From: a virus
Reading direction: 5' to 3' (one strand)
Length of the DNA: 32,749 bases
IMG/VR virus record: IMGVR_UViG_3300020474_000061
Location: 1 to 32,749 of that record
In this document: one piece after another, positions 13,935 to 20,091 of the stretch
How positions within the stretch are numbered: the first letter of the stretch is position 1
How the letters are laid out: the number at the start of each line of letters is the position of its first letter
Position numbers and translations under genes: made by a program
The notes under the pieces: generated by a model
The model's input: only the letters and a program-made list of their open reading frames with translations
What the model was told of the DNA's origin: nothing
Database searches by the model: none

Positions 13935-14182
13935 GATGAGCATTTCCATTTGACTTTACCCATCCTCTGCATAGAACCGAAACATCTTTGACACATACAA
14001 GTGACTACATCGCCTTCTGAGTTTTTGAGAGTTCCCCAGTTATAGTCGCACCAATCTTCTCCCATGACCTCTACACTATAGAAATAGTCTAGTAATGGTT
14101 TATAATATCTCCCTGTCTGCATATCAGGTTCACCATCGGTATGCTCATCATCATAGACATGACATAAATCGCAGTATGACAT
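13931..14182 (-). CDS. 83-aa Cys-rich, probably zinc-binding protein
   Basis: Starts MSYCDLCHVYDDEHTDGEPD, and has CDYNW at the middle and TCMCQRCFGSMQRMGKVKWK at the end. The pairs C4-x2-C7 and C62-x2-C65 (approximate numbers) make a zinc ribbon or treble-clef module likely. Good ribosome-binding site (AAGGAG). First gene of the unit with the possible nuclease and the helicase, so a DNA-binding role for the unit is reasonable inference. Confidence 0.65.
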   Translation of the reverse strand: MSYCDLCHVYDDEHTDGEPDMQTGRYYKPLLDYFYSVEVMGEDWCDYNWGTLKNSEGDVVTCMCQRCFGSMQRMGKVKWKCSS

Positions 14183-14190
14183 AATTAACT

Positions 14191-14211
14191 CCTTTGTATA
14201 ATATTATTATG
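14191..14211 (-). promoter_or_regulatory. Promoter-leader module before the Cys-rich gene
   Basis: Minus strand CATAAT (14206-14211), five bases AATAT, TATACAAAGGAG. The leader is the same as that of the module at 8441-8484. The terminator of the ncRNA lies immediately upstream. Confidence 0.55.
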
Positions 14212-14215
14212 ACAT

Positions 14216-14241
14216 AAAAAAGAGACTTGTGAAAGTCTCTT
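14216..14241 (-). terminator. Strong intrinsic terminator of the ncRNA
   Basis: Minus-strand RNA AAGAGACUU, loop UCAC, AAGUCUCUU then UUUU: a perfect 9-bp stem with tetraloop and U-run. It has no reading frame upstream of it for about 200 bases. Confidence 0.85.
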
Positions 14242-14413
14242 GTGACAGTAATTAAATTGGTGTGAGGTGGGTCGAAACAAAACTCAACTGCTTAAGTTCG
14301 ACTTAAATGCGTATGCCAGTGGTTTTAACTATTCTAGTTAAATCTTGTAGTCATCTAATGACTTCACTTTGGGTGTCCGCAACCTTGAAAGTCTTATGTT
14401 GGTTTGTTTCGAC
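14216..14413 (-). ncRNA. Candidate structured non-coding RNA, about 198 nt
   Basis: The predicted start (about 14413) lies seven bases after a TATAAT box and the 3' end is a strong terminator. No ORF of useful length is present. The first bases GUCGAAACAAA (14413-14403) pair exactly with UUUGUUUCGAC (14281-14271), closing the molecule with an 11-bp stem. Inside it are three perfect hairpins: 14349-14363 (6 bp, 3-base loop), 14324-14342 (7 bp, 5-base loop) and 14292-14306 (6 bp, 3-base loop). The region between the first base pairing and hairpin one is GC-richer (GGUUGCGGACACCC). It is not a tRNA, and I do not recognise tmRNA, 6S or RNase P motifs. Possible roles: regulatory RNA, protein decoy or riboregulator of the downstream nuclease/helicase unit. 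Confidence 0.65.
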
Positions 14414-14419
14414 ATTCTT

Positions 14420-14447
14420 ATTATACATCATTTAACATGTCTGACAA
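14420..14447 (-). promoter_or_regulatory. Sigma-70-type promoter of the ncRNA
   Basis: Minus strand TTGTCA (five of six), 16-base spacer, TATAAT (exact). The first base of the closing stem of the RNA lies at the expected start position, which supports this pair. Confidence 0.65.
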
Positions 14448-14463
14448 CCCACTAGTGTACACT

Positions 14464-14685
14464 TTACAAATTGTCCTGTGGTATATCTAAATTCATTGCG
14501 TCAATAGTATCAGCAATCATAATACTATATGTCTCCCTAGTTTTCATTTCTAATTTGAGTAGAAACTTACACATATTCTGCAACTCCTTTACATCATTAC
14601 ATCTATCAATTTCTCTTGATATTTTCTCGAATTCAAATTCTTGTGATGTATTCCTTAATGGGATGCTATTCGGGTCGAATTTCAT
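14464..14685 (-). CDS. 73-aa conserved small helical protein
   Basis: Begins MKFDPNSIPLRNTSQEFEFE and continues with a long amphipathic segment KISREIDRCNDVKELQNMCKFLLKLEMKTRETYSIM, likely a helical hairpin. I recall the DxCNDVEELRNMCKxLL pattern from cyanophage and cyanobacterial hypothetical proteins, but cannot verify it. Last gene of the 19438-14464 operon and overlaps the 58-aa membrane gene by 4 bases. The ncRNA promoter follows. Confidence 0.75.
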   Translation of the reverse strand: MKFDPNSIPLRNTSQEFEFEKISREIDRCNDVKELQNMCKFLLKLEMKTRETYSIMIADTIDAMNLDIPQDNL

Positions 14686-14858
14686 TTTGCTTTGTTTAAA
14701 TTAGTAATTCCATAAACAACTAATACTATAAAGAGTAATCCAAGGGTTATCATAAATCCTGTACTTGGTTCAAGATTAAGATGATTGATTAATGGTTTTT
14801 TACACTCTGTCCATGTTCCTGGTAAATGATATACAGGTGGGCATGATAGAAATGTCAT
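14682..14858 (-). CDS. 58-aa small membrane protein
   Basis: Open from ATG 14858 to TGA 14682. Reads MTFLSCPPVYHLPGTWTECK, then a membrane segment TGFMITLGLLFIVLVVYGIT (about residues 34-53) and a basic end NLNKAK. Two Cys in the outer part could form a disulphide. ATGA junctions on both sides place it firmly in the operon. Confidence 0.7.
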   Translation of the reverse strand: MTFLSCPPVYHLPGTWTECKKPLINHLNLEPSTGFMITLGLLFIVLVVYGITNLNKAK

Positions 14859-14926
14859 TTTTTAAATACTCCTACTTGTTTCAAAAGATAAATTGTTAAT
14901 ATTGTCCAGAATATAACATACCACAT
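14855..14926 (-). CDS. 23-aa hydrophobic peptide (possible)
   Basis: ATG 14926 to TGA 14855: MWYVIFWTILTIYLLKQVGV followed by FKK. This is one membrane helix with a basic end. Its stop overlaps the start of the 58-aa gene as ATGA, which is the main argument; no ribosome-binding site is visible. Confidence 0.4.
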   Translation of the reverse strand: MWYVIFWTILTIYLLKQVGVFKK

Positions 14927-14929
14927 ATT

Positions 14930-15217
14930 TTACATCCCATTCCAAAAATTGTCCACTGGATTTAACATACTTCTTGATACAAAATATAAACCTACATTAC
15001 AAGCGAACCAGTTAATGTTAACTACCCACGCTTGTCTCCAACAGTATTTTCTGTTGCTCTGAACTATGTAGTTGTTTCTCTCATTCATTGATGCATCAAC
15101 AGATAAAGGTCTAAACTTAATCCATTGTTCTAATCCTAGTGAGATTAAAAAACCAATAGCAAAGATATAAAATAACAGGTTTAATAATCCTGCCATTGAA
15201 AGTAAAAATGAAATCAT
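14930..15217 (-). CDS. 95-aa membrane protein
   Basis: Two hydrophobic segments: residues about 2-28 (ISFLLSMAGLLNLLFYIFAI and following) and 66-83 (VVNINWFACNVGLYFVS). The loop between is basic and Asn-rich (ERNNYIVQSNRKYCWRQ). It shares a 4-base overlap with the 118-aa gene. Function unknown; third in a group of small membrane proteins after the halogenases. Confidence 0.7.
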   Translation of the reverse strand: MISFLLSMAGLLNLLFYIFAIGFLISLGLEQWIKFRPLSVDASMNERNNYIVQSNRKYCWRQAWVVNINWFACNVGLYFVSRSMLNPVDNFWNGM

Positions 15218-15570
15218 CTTCTTAGTAATTTTTGGATAGGCACTTGTTTCAGTTTGTCCACTACATCTGTCTCCACTCTCTCAACAATCTTATCAAGTAC
15301 ATCTATATCAATCTCCATAAAAGGTGGAATGATACCTAATAATCTTAACAGACCATCAACAAATAACGCAAGTGCAGTAAACCCTAATATCATACTGATA
15401 ACAGTAGCATCACGATTATGTTTACGCATTGACTCTTCATCAATCTTTCTTGCTTCATCAATAGCATACTTGATGAGAGCATCCACTTCTTCCTTTGTGT
15501 ATGTGTCTTTACTCATAGGTTTTCTGATAACCTCGGTAAGTGGAAAATCCTTAATTAAAGTTCTTACCAT
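15214..15570 (-). CDS. 118-aa membrane protein with soluble helical domain
   Basis: Residues 1-52 are charged and helical (DTYTKEEVDALIKYAIDEAR). A membrane segment follows at about 54-77 (TVISMILGFTALALFVDGLL), then a C-terminal acidic/basic helix with DVLDKIVERVETDVVDKLK. The ATG overlaps the stop of the second halogenase-like gene; a start at codon 19 is an alternative. Could anchor a partner protein at the membrane; inference only. Confidence 0.7.
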   Translation of the reverse strand: MVRTLIKDFPLTEVIRKPMSKDTYTKEEVDALIKYAIDEARKIDEESMRKHNRDATVISMILGFTALALFVDGLLRLLGIIPPFMEIDIDVLDKIVERVETDVVDKLKQVPIQKLLRR

Positions 15571-16949
15571 GTTATTGGATCGAGGTTGATTTCTCCGAAA
15601 GGTTCGGATGATGGTGGTAACATGTCTGTCATTAATGGAAATAGGTGAGCATAAGGTGAACCGAGACCTCTAGTAGTCTCAGTAAATATCTGATAACTAC
15701 CTAACAATCTGTAAGGTTCATCAGATACAGCAGTTTGTTTTTGTCTCAAACGCTGTTCATCATCTGCTAATCTCCTAAAATAATCTAAACGAATATTCTC
15801 TTCTGGTGGGATGAGTTCATTCATTTTAAGATATTCATATTGTATGAGATTTGTAGATATATCAAAGTGTTCTCTGTTCTCTAAACATAAACAAGCATTT
15901 GTTCTAGTTTGTTTCCAGAACTCAGTTTTATATTGAGAACCTTCCTGTAGATAGAAACCGAGTGATGATGCACAATCTTTTTTGCCATCTTGATACCTGT
16001 CCTCTACATCTAACCTTTGATATTCTGTCTGTTGTCTCTCAGGATCTTCAAACAGATATTCTGCTATTGCTTCTGCTAAATCTCCTTCAAGATAGTTTTT
16101 AAAGTTGTTTAACTCATCGTTAAACCCCAATGCACGACCACATCTTGCATACCTATTATTAGGATGAATACAATAGTCTGATAACATTTTATCATACTCA
16201 CTTATCTTAGGCAACTCATTTGTTGTTATTTCACAATGGTCATTAAAGTCTTTAATAGCATCATCAAGTGTTGTTATATCTTTATCGTATGAATATATCC
16301 ATGTTTGAGCATCTTTAATAGGAATGCCTGTTAAATATCCATGTTTACCTGCAATATGTGCAGTATAATTCCATTTACCCTCTACCTTTTTATGAACTGT
16401 TAGAGATGCATTTGTTGGATTATATAATGCTTCACTATAAGAATTATGATCCCATAATGCACCTTTAGTACAATCAATTACAAAATCATACTTCTCATCA
16501 AGTATTTTAACATGATCGTTTTGTACATCAATATATTCTACATGAGCATCTATCATCTTGACATTTTTAGCAGTATTAGTATAACTATTCCAGAATAAAT
16601 CTACCATTTTTCTACCGTTTAAATGCCAACCCACATGAGTTAGTTCATACAGTACATAAAAATTATGTGGTGTGTCATTACCAAATCCAATAAACTTTTT
16701 ACCCCATTTTTGTTTACCATCTAATAATTTTGATAGATGCATTGAATTTAATGTAGTATTCTCTCCGACTATTTCTCCCCACTCGGACTCGGTTTGTATT
16801 CCATAGTCATCAATAATATGAGAGCAATCACGAATCCAAACTATTTCATCATCCTGATATACACTATCCATAGTATCCCTATGTGACACGCAATTCAATA
16901 ATACCTGTACTGCGTCAGTACCACCAATAATAGCAATTTTTCTAGTCAT
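15564..16949 (-). CDS. Degenerate flavin-dependent halogenase paralogue
   Basis: 461 residues, clearly related to the upstream 435-residue halogenase along the chain. Matching blocks: KWGKKFIGFG (81-90) against KFGNRFVGWG; GYLTGIPIKDAQTW (204-217) against GWMFGIPLQSRRTY; NRYARCGRALGF (265-276) against GRYARNGNALGF. The equivalent of the catalytic lysine is present (Lys81). The dinucleotide site is altered: GGTDAV instead of GAGVIG at 9-14. The catalytic Glu is replaced: FNDELNN (Asn281) instead of FLDPLEA. It is therefore unlikely to be an active halogenase by the standard mechanism. It may be a partner subunit or substrate-binding protein. It begins three bases after the active copy. Confidence 0.75.
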   Translation of the reverse strand: MTRKIAIIGGTDAVQVLLNCVSHRDTMDSVYQDDEIVWIRDCSHIIDDYGIQTESEWGEIVGENTTLNSMHLSKLLDGKQKWGKKFIGFGNDTPHNFYVLYELTHVGWHLNGRKMVDLFWNSYTNTAKNVKMIDAHVEYIDVQNDHVKILDEKYDFVIDCTKGALWDHNSYSEALYNPTNASLTVHKKVEGKWNYTAHIAGKHGYLTGIPIKDAQTWIYSYDKDITTLDDAIKDFNDHCEITTNELPKISEYDKMLSDYCIHPNNRYARCGRALGFNDELNNFKNYLEGDLAEAIAEYLFEDPERQQTEYQRLDVEDRYQDGKKDCASSLGFYLQEGSQYKTEFWKQTRTNACLCLENREHFDISTNLIQYEYLKMNELIPPEENIRLDYFRRLADDEQRLRQKQTAVSDEPYRLLGSYQIFTETTRGLGSPYAHLFPLMTDMLPPSSEPFGEINLDPITW

Positions 16950-16952
16950 AAG

Positions 16953-18260
16953 TTATGTAAATGTAGGAAACTTGTTAGCATAATCTGCACTCATTCCTCT
17001 AGTAAATGAACTGAAGTTATAGTAATCACGACAGAAATCGAAAGTAAACTCAACATCAAGTAAATCATGAACAAATAACCTTCTCATTTCTGGGTCATCC
17101 CCTATAATATTAAACAAATCATCAGTAAATGTTTGTTCATCACTTATTAAACGACAAGGATTAATTTCCTTATTATTTAATATATCTTTAGCATTTTTCT
17201 GGACTTGTTGCCAGAATGGTGTGTCATGTTCTGAACCAAAATGATACATCCATGCTGAATTTAATAACCAATCTCCAACAACCTCCTGATAATACCAACT
17301 GTTGATATTATTAATAAGGTCTATACTATTATATGTATCGCCAAGAGCATAATTTGCCATCTTATCTGTCACACTATCATAATACATACCTGCTAGTGCT
17401 TCAAGTGGGTCAAGAAATCCCAACGCATTTCCATTACGAGCATATCTACCACTATGATGTAGTACATAGTTAGAGAATTTGGGTTTCCAAGTAAACTTAT
17501 TATATTGATATCCTTCCTGAGGAATTAGACTTCTAAACTCTTGTTGTGCTTCCTCTTCTGTTGTGACACTTGAATTATAGGCATAACCATAAGTTCTCCT
17601 GCTTTGTAATGGAATTCCAAACATCCAACCATTTCGAGTGGTCTGTGTCAATGTATAACCCCAATCTGCAGGTTCTGGTAGTCTAGTAGCAAGAACTGTA
17701 TTACAAGTCTCAAAGGGTGAATCAAAGTAATAATCATCATTCACCAGTGATTTGCCACCACTACAATCTAATACAAAATCATATGTCTCTCCATCAATAA
17801 CAACACCGAAGCAATGTCCACCTATAGGGTCTTGATCGAAACTTATTGATCTTATTTTAGTATCCCTTGACTCAAAATTATAACAACTTTCTTCAGTTAA
17901 ATGTTCAATAAAGAAACTACTGAATAATCTAGTATCAAAATGAATAGCAGCAGTACTCATAGGAAAATATCTGGTAAAATCTCCCCCATTTTTACCCCAT
18001 CCTACAAATCTATTACCAAACTTGATAGTAGCATCAAAATAATCTTTAGAATCATATCTTAAATATGATGGTGGACTAGCAATTTGTCCTGATAATGATG
18101 GTGTTGTTGACTCTCCAATACCAAATATATCTATTGATGTATCATACAACCATACTATCCTACAATCATTCTCTGCATCAGCATTAGTTCGCTCTTCTAT
18201 CAACTGTAGAATAGAGTTGATACCAATAACACCTGCACCGATAACAGCAATTTTTTTCAT
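16953..18260 (-). CDS. Flavin-dependent (tryptophan-type) halogenase
   Basis: 435 residues. Motifs: FAD site GAGVIG at 8-13; second flavin motif GIGESTTP at 47-54; catalytic lysine Lys80 in ATIKFGNRFVGWG; GWMFGIP at 211-217 in place of the usual W-x-W-x-I-P; and GFLDPLEA with Glu287 in the position of the second catalytic residue. These fit enzymes that use FADH2, O2 and halide to make HOX and pass it down a tunnel to lysine. A viral member from cyanophage Syn10 (VirX1) is described as iodinating many substrates. A host or phage flavin reductase would supply FADH2; none is in this window. The gene overlaps the ligase-like gene upstream by 4 bases. Substrate unknown. Confidence 0.9.
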   Translation of the reverse strand: MKKIAVIGAGVIGINSILQLIEERTNADAENDCRIVWLYDTSIDIFGIGESTTPSLSGQIASPPSYLRYDSKDYFDATIKFGNRFVGWGKNGGDFTRYFPMSTAAIHFDTRLFSSFFIEHLTEESCYNFESRDTKIRSISFDQDPIGGHCFGVVIDGETYDFVLDCSGGKSLVNDDYYFDSPFETCNTVLATRLPEPADWGYTLTQTTRNGWMFGIPLQSRRTYGYAYNSSVTTEEEAQQEFRSLIPQEGYQYNKFTWKPKFSNYVLHHSGRYARNGNALGFLDPLEALAGMYYDSVTDKMANYALGDTYNSIDLINNINSWYYQEVVGDWLLNSAWMYHFGSEHDTPFWQQVQKNAKDILNNKEINPCRLISDEQTFTDDLFNIIGDDPEMRRLFVHDLLDVEFTFDFCRDYYNFSSFTRGMSADYANKFPTFT

Positions 18261-19438
18261 TGTATTCCAAAGAGAATGTTTGCTTTTCTAAAGTCATCAT
18301 CAACAAACTTCATAGCATAGTTGTTGGTAGAAACAACATATCCCTCTGGATTTGTTGGTGTATTTCCTATGTATGTTCTTATTTGACCAACCTTATTTAA
18401 CTGTGTTATGACCATTCTCTTGGCATCACGAATAGAAATGTATGATGCAAATGTAAAATATATCTCATTCTGATACCTAGCAATAAAGTTAAGACCTTCT
18501 GCCTTCATTTGTTTATATCTCTCTTTACCTTTAGCACTTGTTTTAGCATTCATTTCTGCATCTAGTCTGTCAGAATAAAACTTAGCAAACTGTGCAACTG
18601 TTCTTCTAGTGTTTAGAATACTTTTGCCAGTACGAATCTGGTTATTAAAGAATTGCTTGAATAGTGTTGGCATTAAGAATCTAGATTGACCATGACTTTG
18701 CATGATGTCAAGAAATCTTGATGCTCTCTTGAGTGAACCCTCCGCACGATTAATAGTAGCAATATACTTGATCTTCTGACTATTATTGAAACGACTTATA
18801 CCTTTAGCATCATTGAAGTTAGCATTAGGTATGAATATATCTTCTGTGCCTACAAATAAGGGTGCTTTATATACTGCCTTGCAATCTTGTATTGAACTAC
18901 CTTGATATACTGTATGAAATACAATACCAATATTTGCTCTCTCTACTGCTATACCTTGACTTGATTGACACGATACTGCATAGGTAATGGCATTAGGATT
19001 AAATGTAATAACTCTATGTCCACCAATACTCGCATATCTTTTGTCTCCTGATGAGAATAATAAATCTCCTTGAATAATACCTTTGATATTTAATTGAGAA
19101 AGATACTTAAGACAATCTTTTAACTTTGCACGAAGTACTTCTGACTCATAGAAACGATCAACATCAACATTATCATAACATACTTTAGGTGTAATCTTAT
19201 TGAATACTGATTTAGTTCCAACAAAGAATTTACCAGTAACAGGGTCAGTGCCACAAATAATTGCAGGAGCTCCATCCCACTTAGTAGTAACACTTAGATC
19301 AGACTTAGTGCCTGTGAGCATATTACCAAATGATCTGAGTACGGAAACGACATTGAATCCACCAACAGCACCACTGTTGAGGATGTCATCTTCTAAGTGT
19401 TCAAGATGGGTATTCTTCATACCTATATTATACACCAT
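18257..19438 (-). CDS. Ligase-fold nucleotidyltransferase-like protein (KWDG)
   Basis: 393 residues; an internal ATG at codon 7 (MKNTHLEHLED) resembles the usual start of related phage proteins, while GAGG before codon 1 favours 19438. Motifs of the ATP-dependent ligase/capping fold appear in order: KWDG at 53-56 (motif I, covalent lysine), GDLLF at 124-128, PEGYVV at 364-369 and MKFV at 376-379. This suggests adenylation or ligation of RNA, DNA or another substrate. Family members of this type in cyanophages are annotated only as domain of unknown function, to my knowledge. First gene of the halogenase operon. Confidence 0.7.
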   Translation of the reverse strand: MVYNIGMKNTHLEHLEDDILNSGAVGGFNVVSVLRSFGNMLTGTKSDLSVTTKWDGAPAIICGTDPVTGKFFVGTKSVFNKITPKVCYDNVDVDRFYESEVLRAKLKDCLKYLSQLNIKGIIQGDLLFSSGDKRYASIGGHRVITFNPNAITYAVSCQSSQGIAVERANIGIVFHTVYQGSSIQDCKAVYKAPLFVGTEDIFIPNANFNDAKGISRFNNSQKIKYIATINRAEGSLKRASRFLDIMQSHGQSRFLMPTLFKQFFNNQIRTGKSILNTRRTVAQFAKFYSDRLDAEMNAKTSAKGKERYKQMKAEGLNFIARYQNEIYFTFASYISIRDAKRMVITQLNKVGQIRTYIGNTPTNPEGYVVSTNNYAMKFVDDDFRKANILFGIQ

Positions 19439-19461
19439 TTTACCTCACAATGGGGATGTAG

Positions 19462-19483
19462 TAGACACTTAAATCACTGTCTA
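19462..19483 (-). terminator. Stem-loop directly after the hydroxylase stop codon
   Basis: The minus-strand RNA reads UAGACA, ten-base loop, UGUCUA directly after the UGA stop of the hydroxylase gene. No U-run follows. It resembles the stem at 8490-8515 (GUAGACA/UGUCUAC). Confidence 0.4.
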
Positions 19484-20083
19484 TCACTTGAATCCAGGAC
19501 CATTTGCCCAGACTACCAAACTTCTTCTAACTCCAGATGTTACAGGTTTAACCCTATGTAAAACATAACTGGGAAATATTATTACATGTCCTCTACTATT
19601 TACTGCAGTCTGTACTTCACCATCATGCAACTGTAATTCACCACCAGTATAGTCACTAGGATCAGATAATTGTACAGTCATACTCAATTTTCTTGGTGGT
19701 ACATCTGACTGCATATTATTATCTACATGCCATCTATAAAAGCCTTGATCTTCTCCTTCATATACTGTGTATTGAATATGCTCATGAAATCCTCGGATAT
19801 CAAACTTCCAGAACATACCATTAGTTACTCTCAATATATTACCTAAACGCTCATATAACCATTTTGTATCATTATTGCAGTCTAACCATGCAGTCTTAGA
19901 TGTACGAATACTATCCACTACATTGGTATCAATATTATTACCGACTGTAGCAGGTTTTGGTGAAAGAGACTCACCATAGTTAATAATACGATGGCACTCG
20001 TTTGAGGTGAAACCATCTTCCCATGTTTGATATAGTGTCTCACCCCGAAAATTAGGGGACGGACTCAAAGGGTAAATTGACAT
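19484..20083 (-). CDS. 2OG-Fe(II) dioxygenase, PKHD/prolyl hydroxylase type
   Basis: 199 residues. The iron-binding triad is visible: His119 and Asp121 in RWHVD and His176 in VLHRVKP; Arg186/187 after it can bind 2-oxoglutarate. KLSMTVQLSDPSDYTGGEL (132-150) is the hallmark of PKHD-type hydroxylases. It would hydroxylate a protein side chain with O2, ascorbate and 2-oxoglutarate. It is encoded directly after (8-base gap) the collagen-like fibre protein, whose prolines are mostly in the Y position of G-x-y triplets, so that protein is a likely substrate. Stop codon followed by a stem-loop. Confidence 0.85.
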   Translation of the reverse strand: MSIYPLSPSPNFRGETLYQTWEDGFTSNECHRIINYGESLSPKPATVGNNIDTNVVDSIRTSKTAWLDCNNDTKWLYERLGNILRVTNGMFWKFDIRGFHEHIQYTVYEGEDQGFYRWHVDNNMQSDVPPRKLSMTVQLSDPSDYTGGELQLHDGEVQTAVNSRGHVIIFPSYVLHRVKPVTSGVRRSLVVWANGPGFK

Positions 20084-20091
20084 AATAAAAA

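Noticed and set aside
14471-14704. 77-codon plus-strand frame opposite the 73-aa gene
   Set aside because: Antisense shadow; the minus-strand gene has the operon junctions and better composition.
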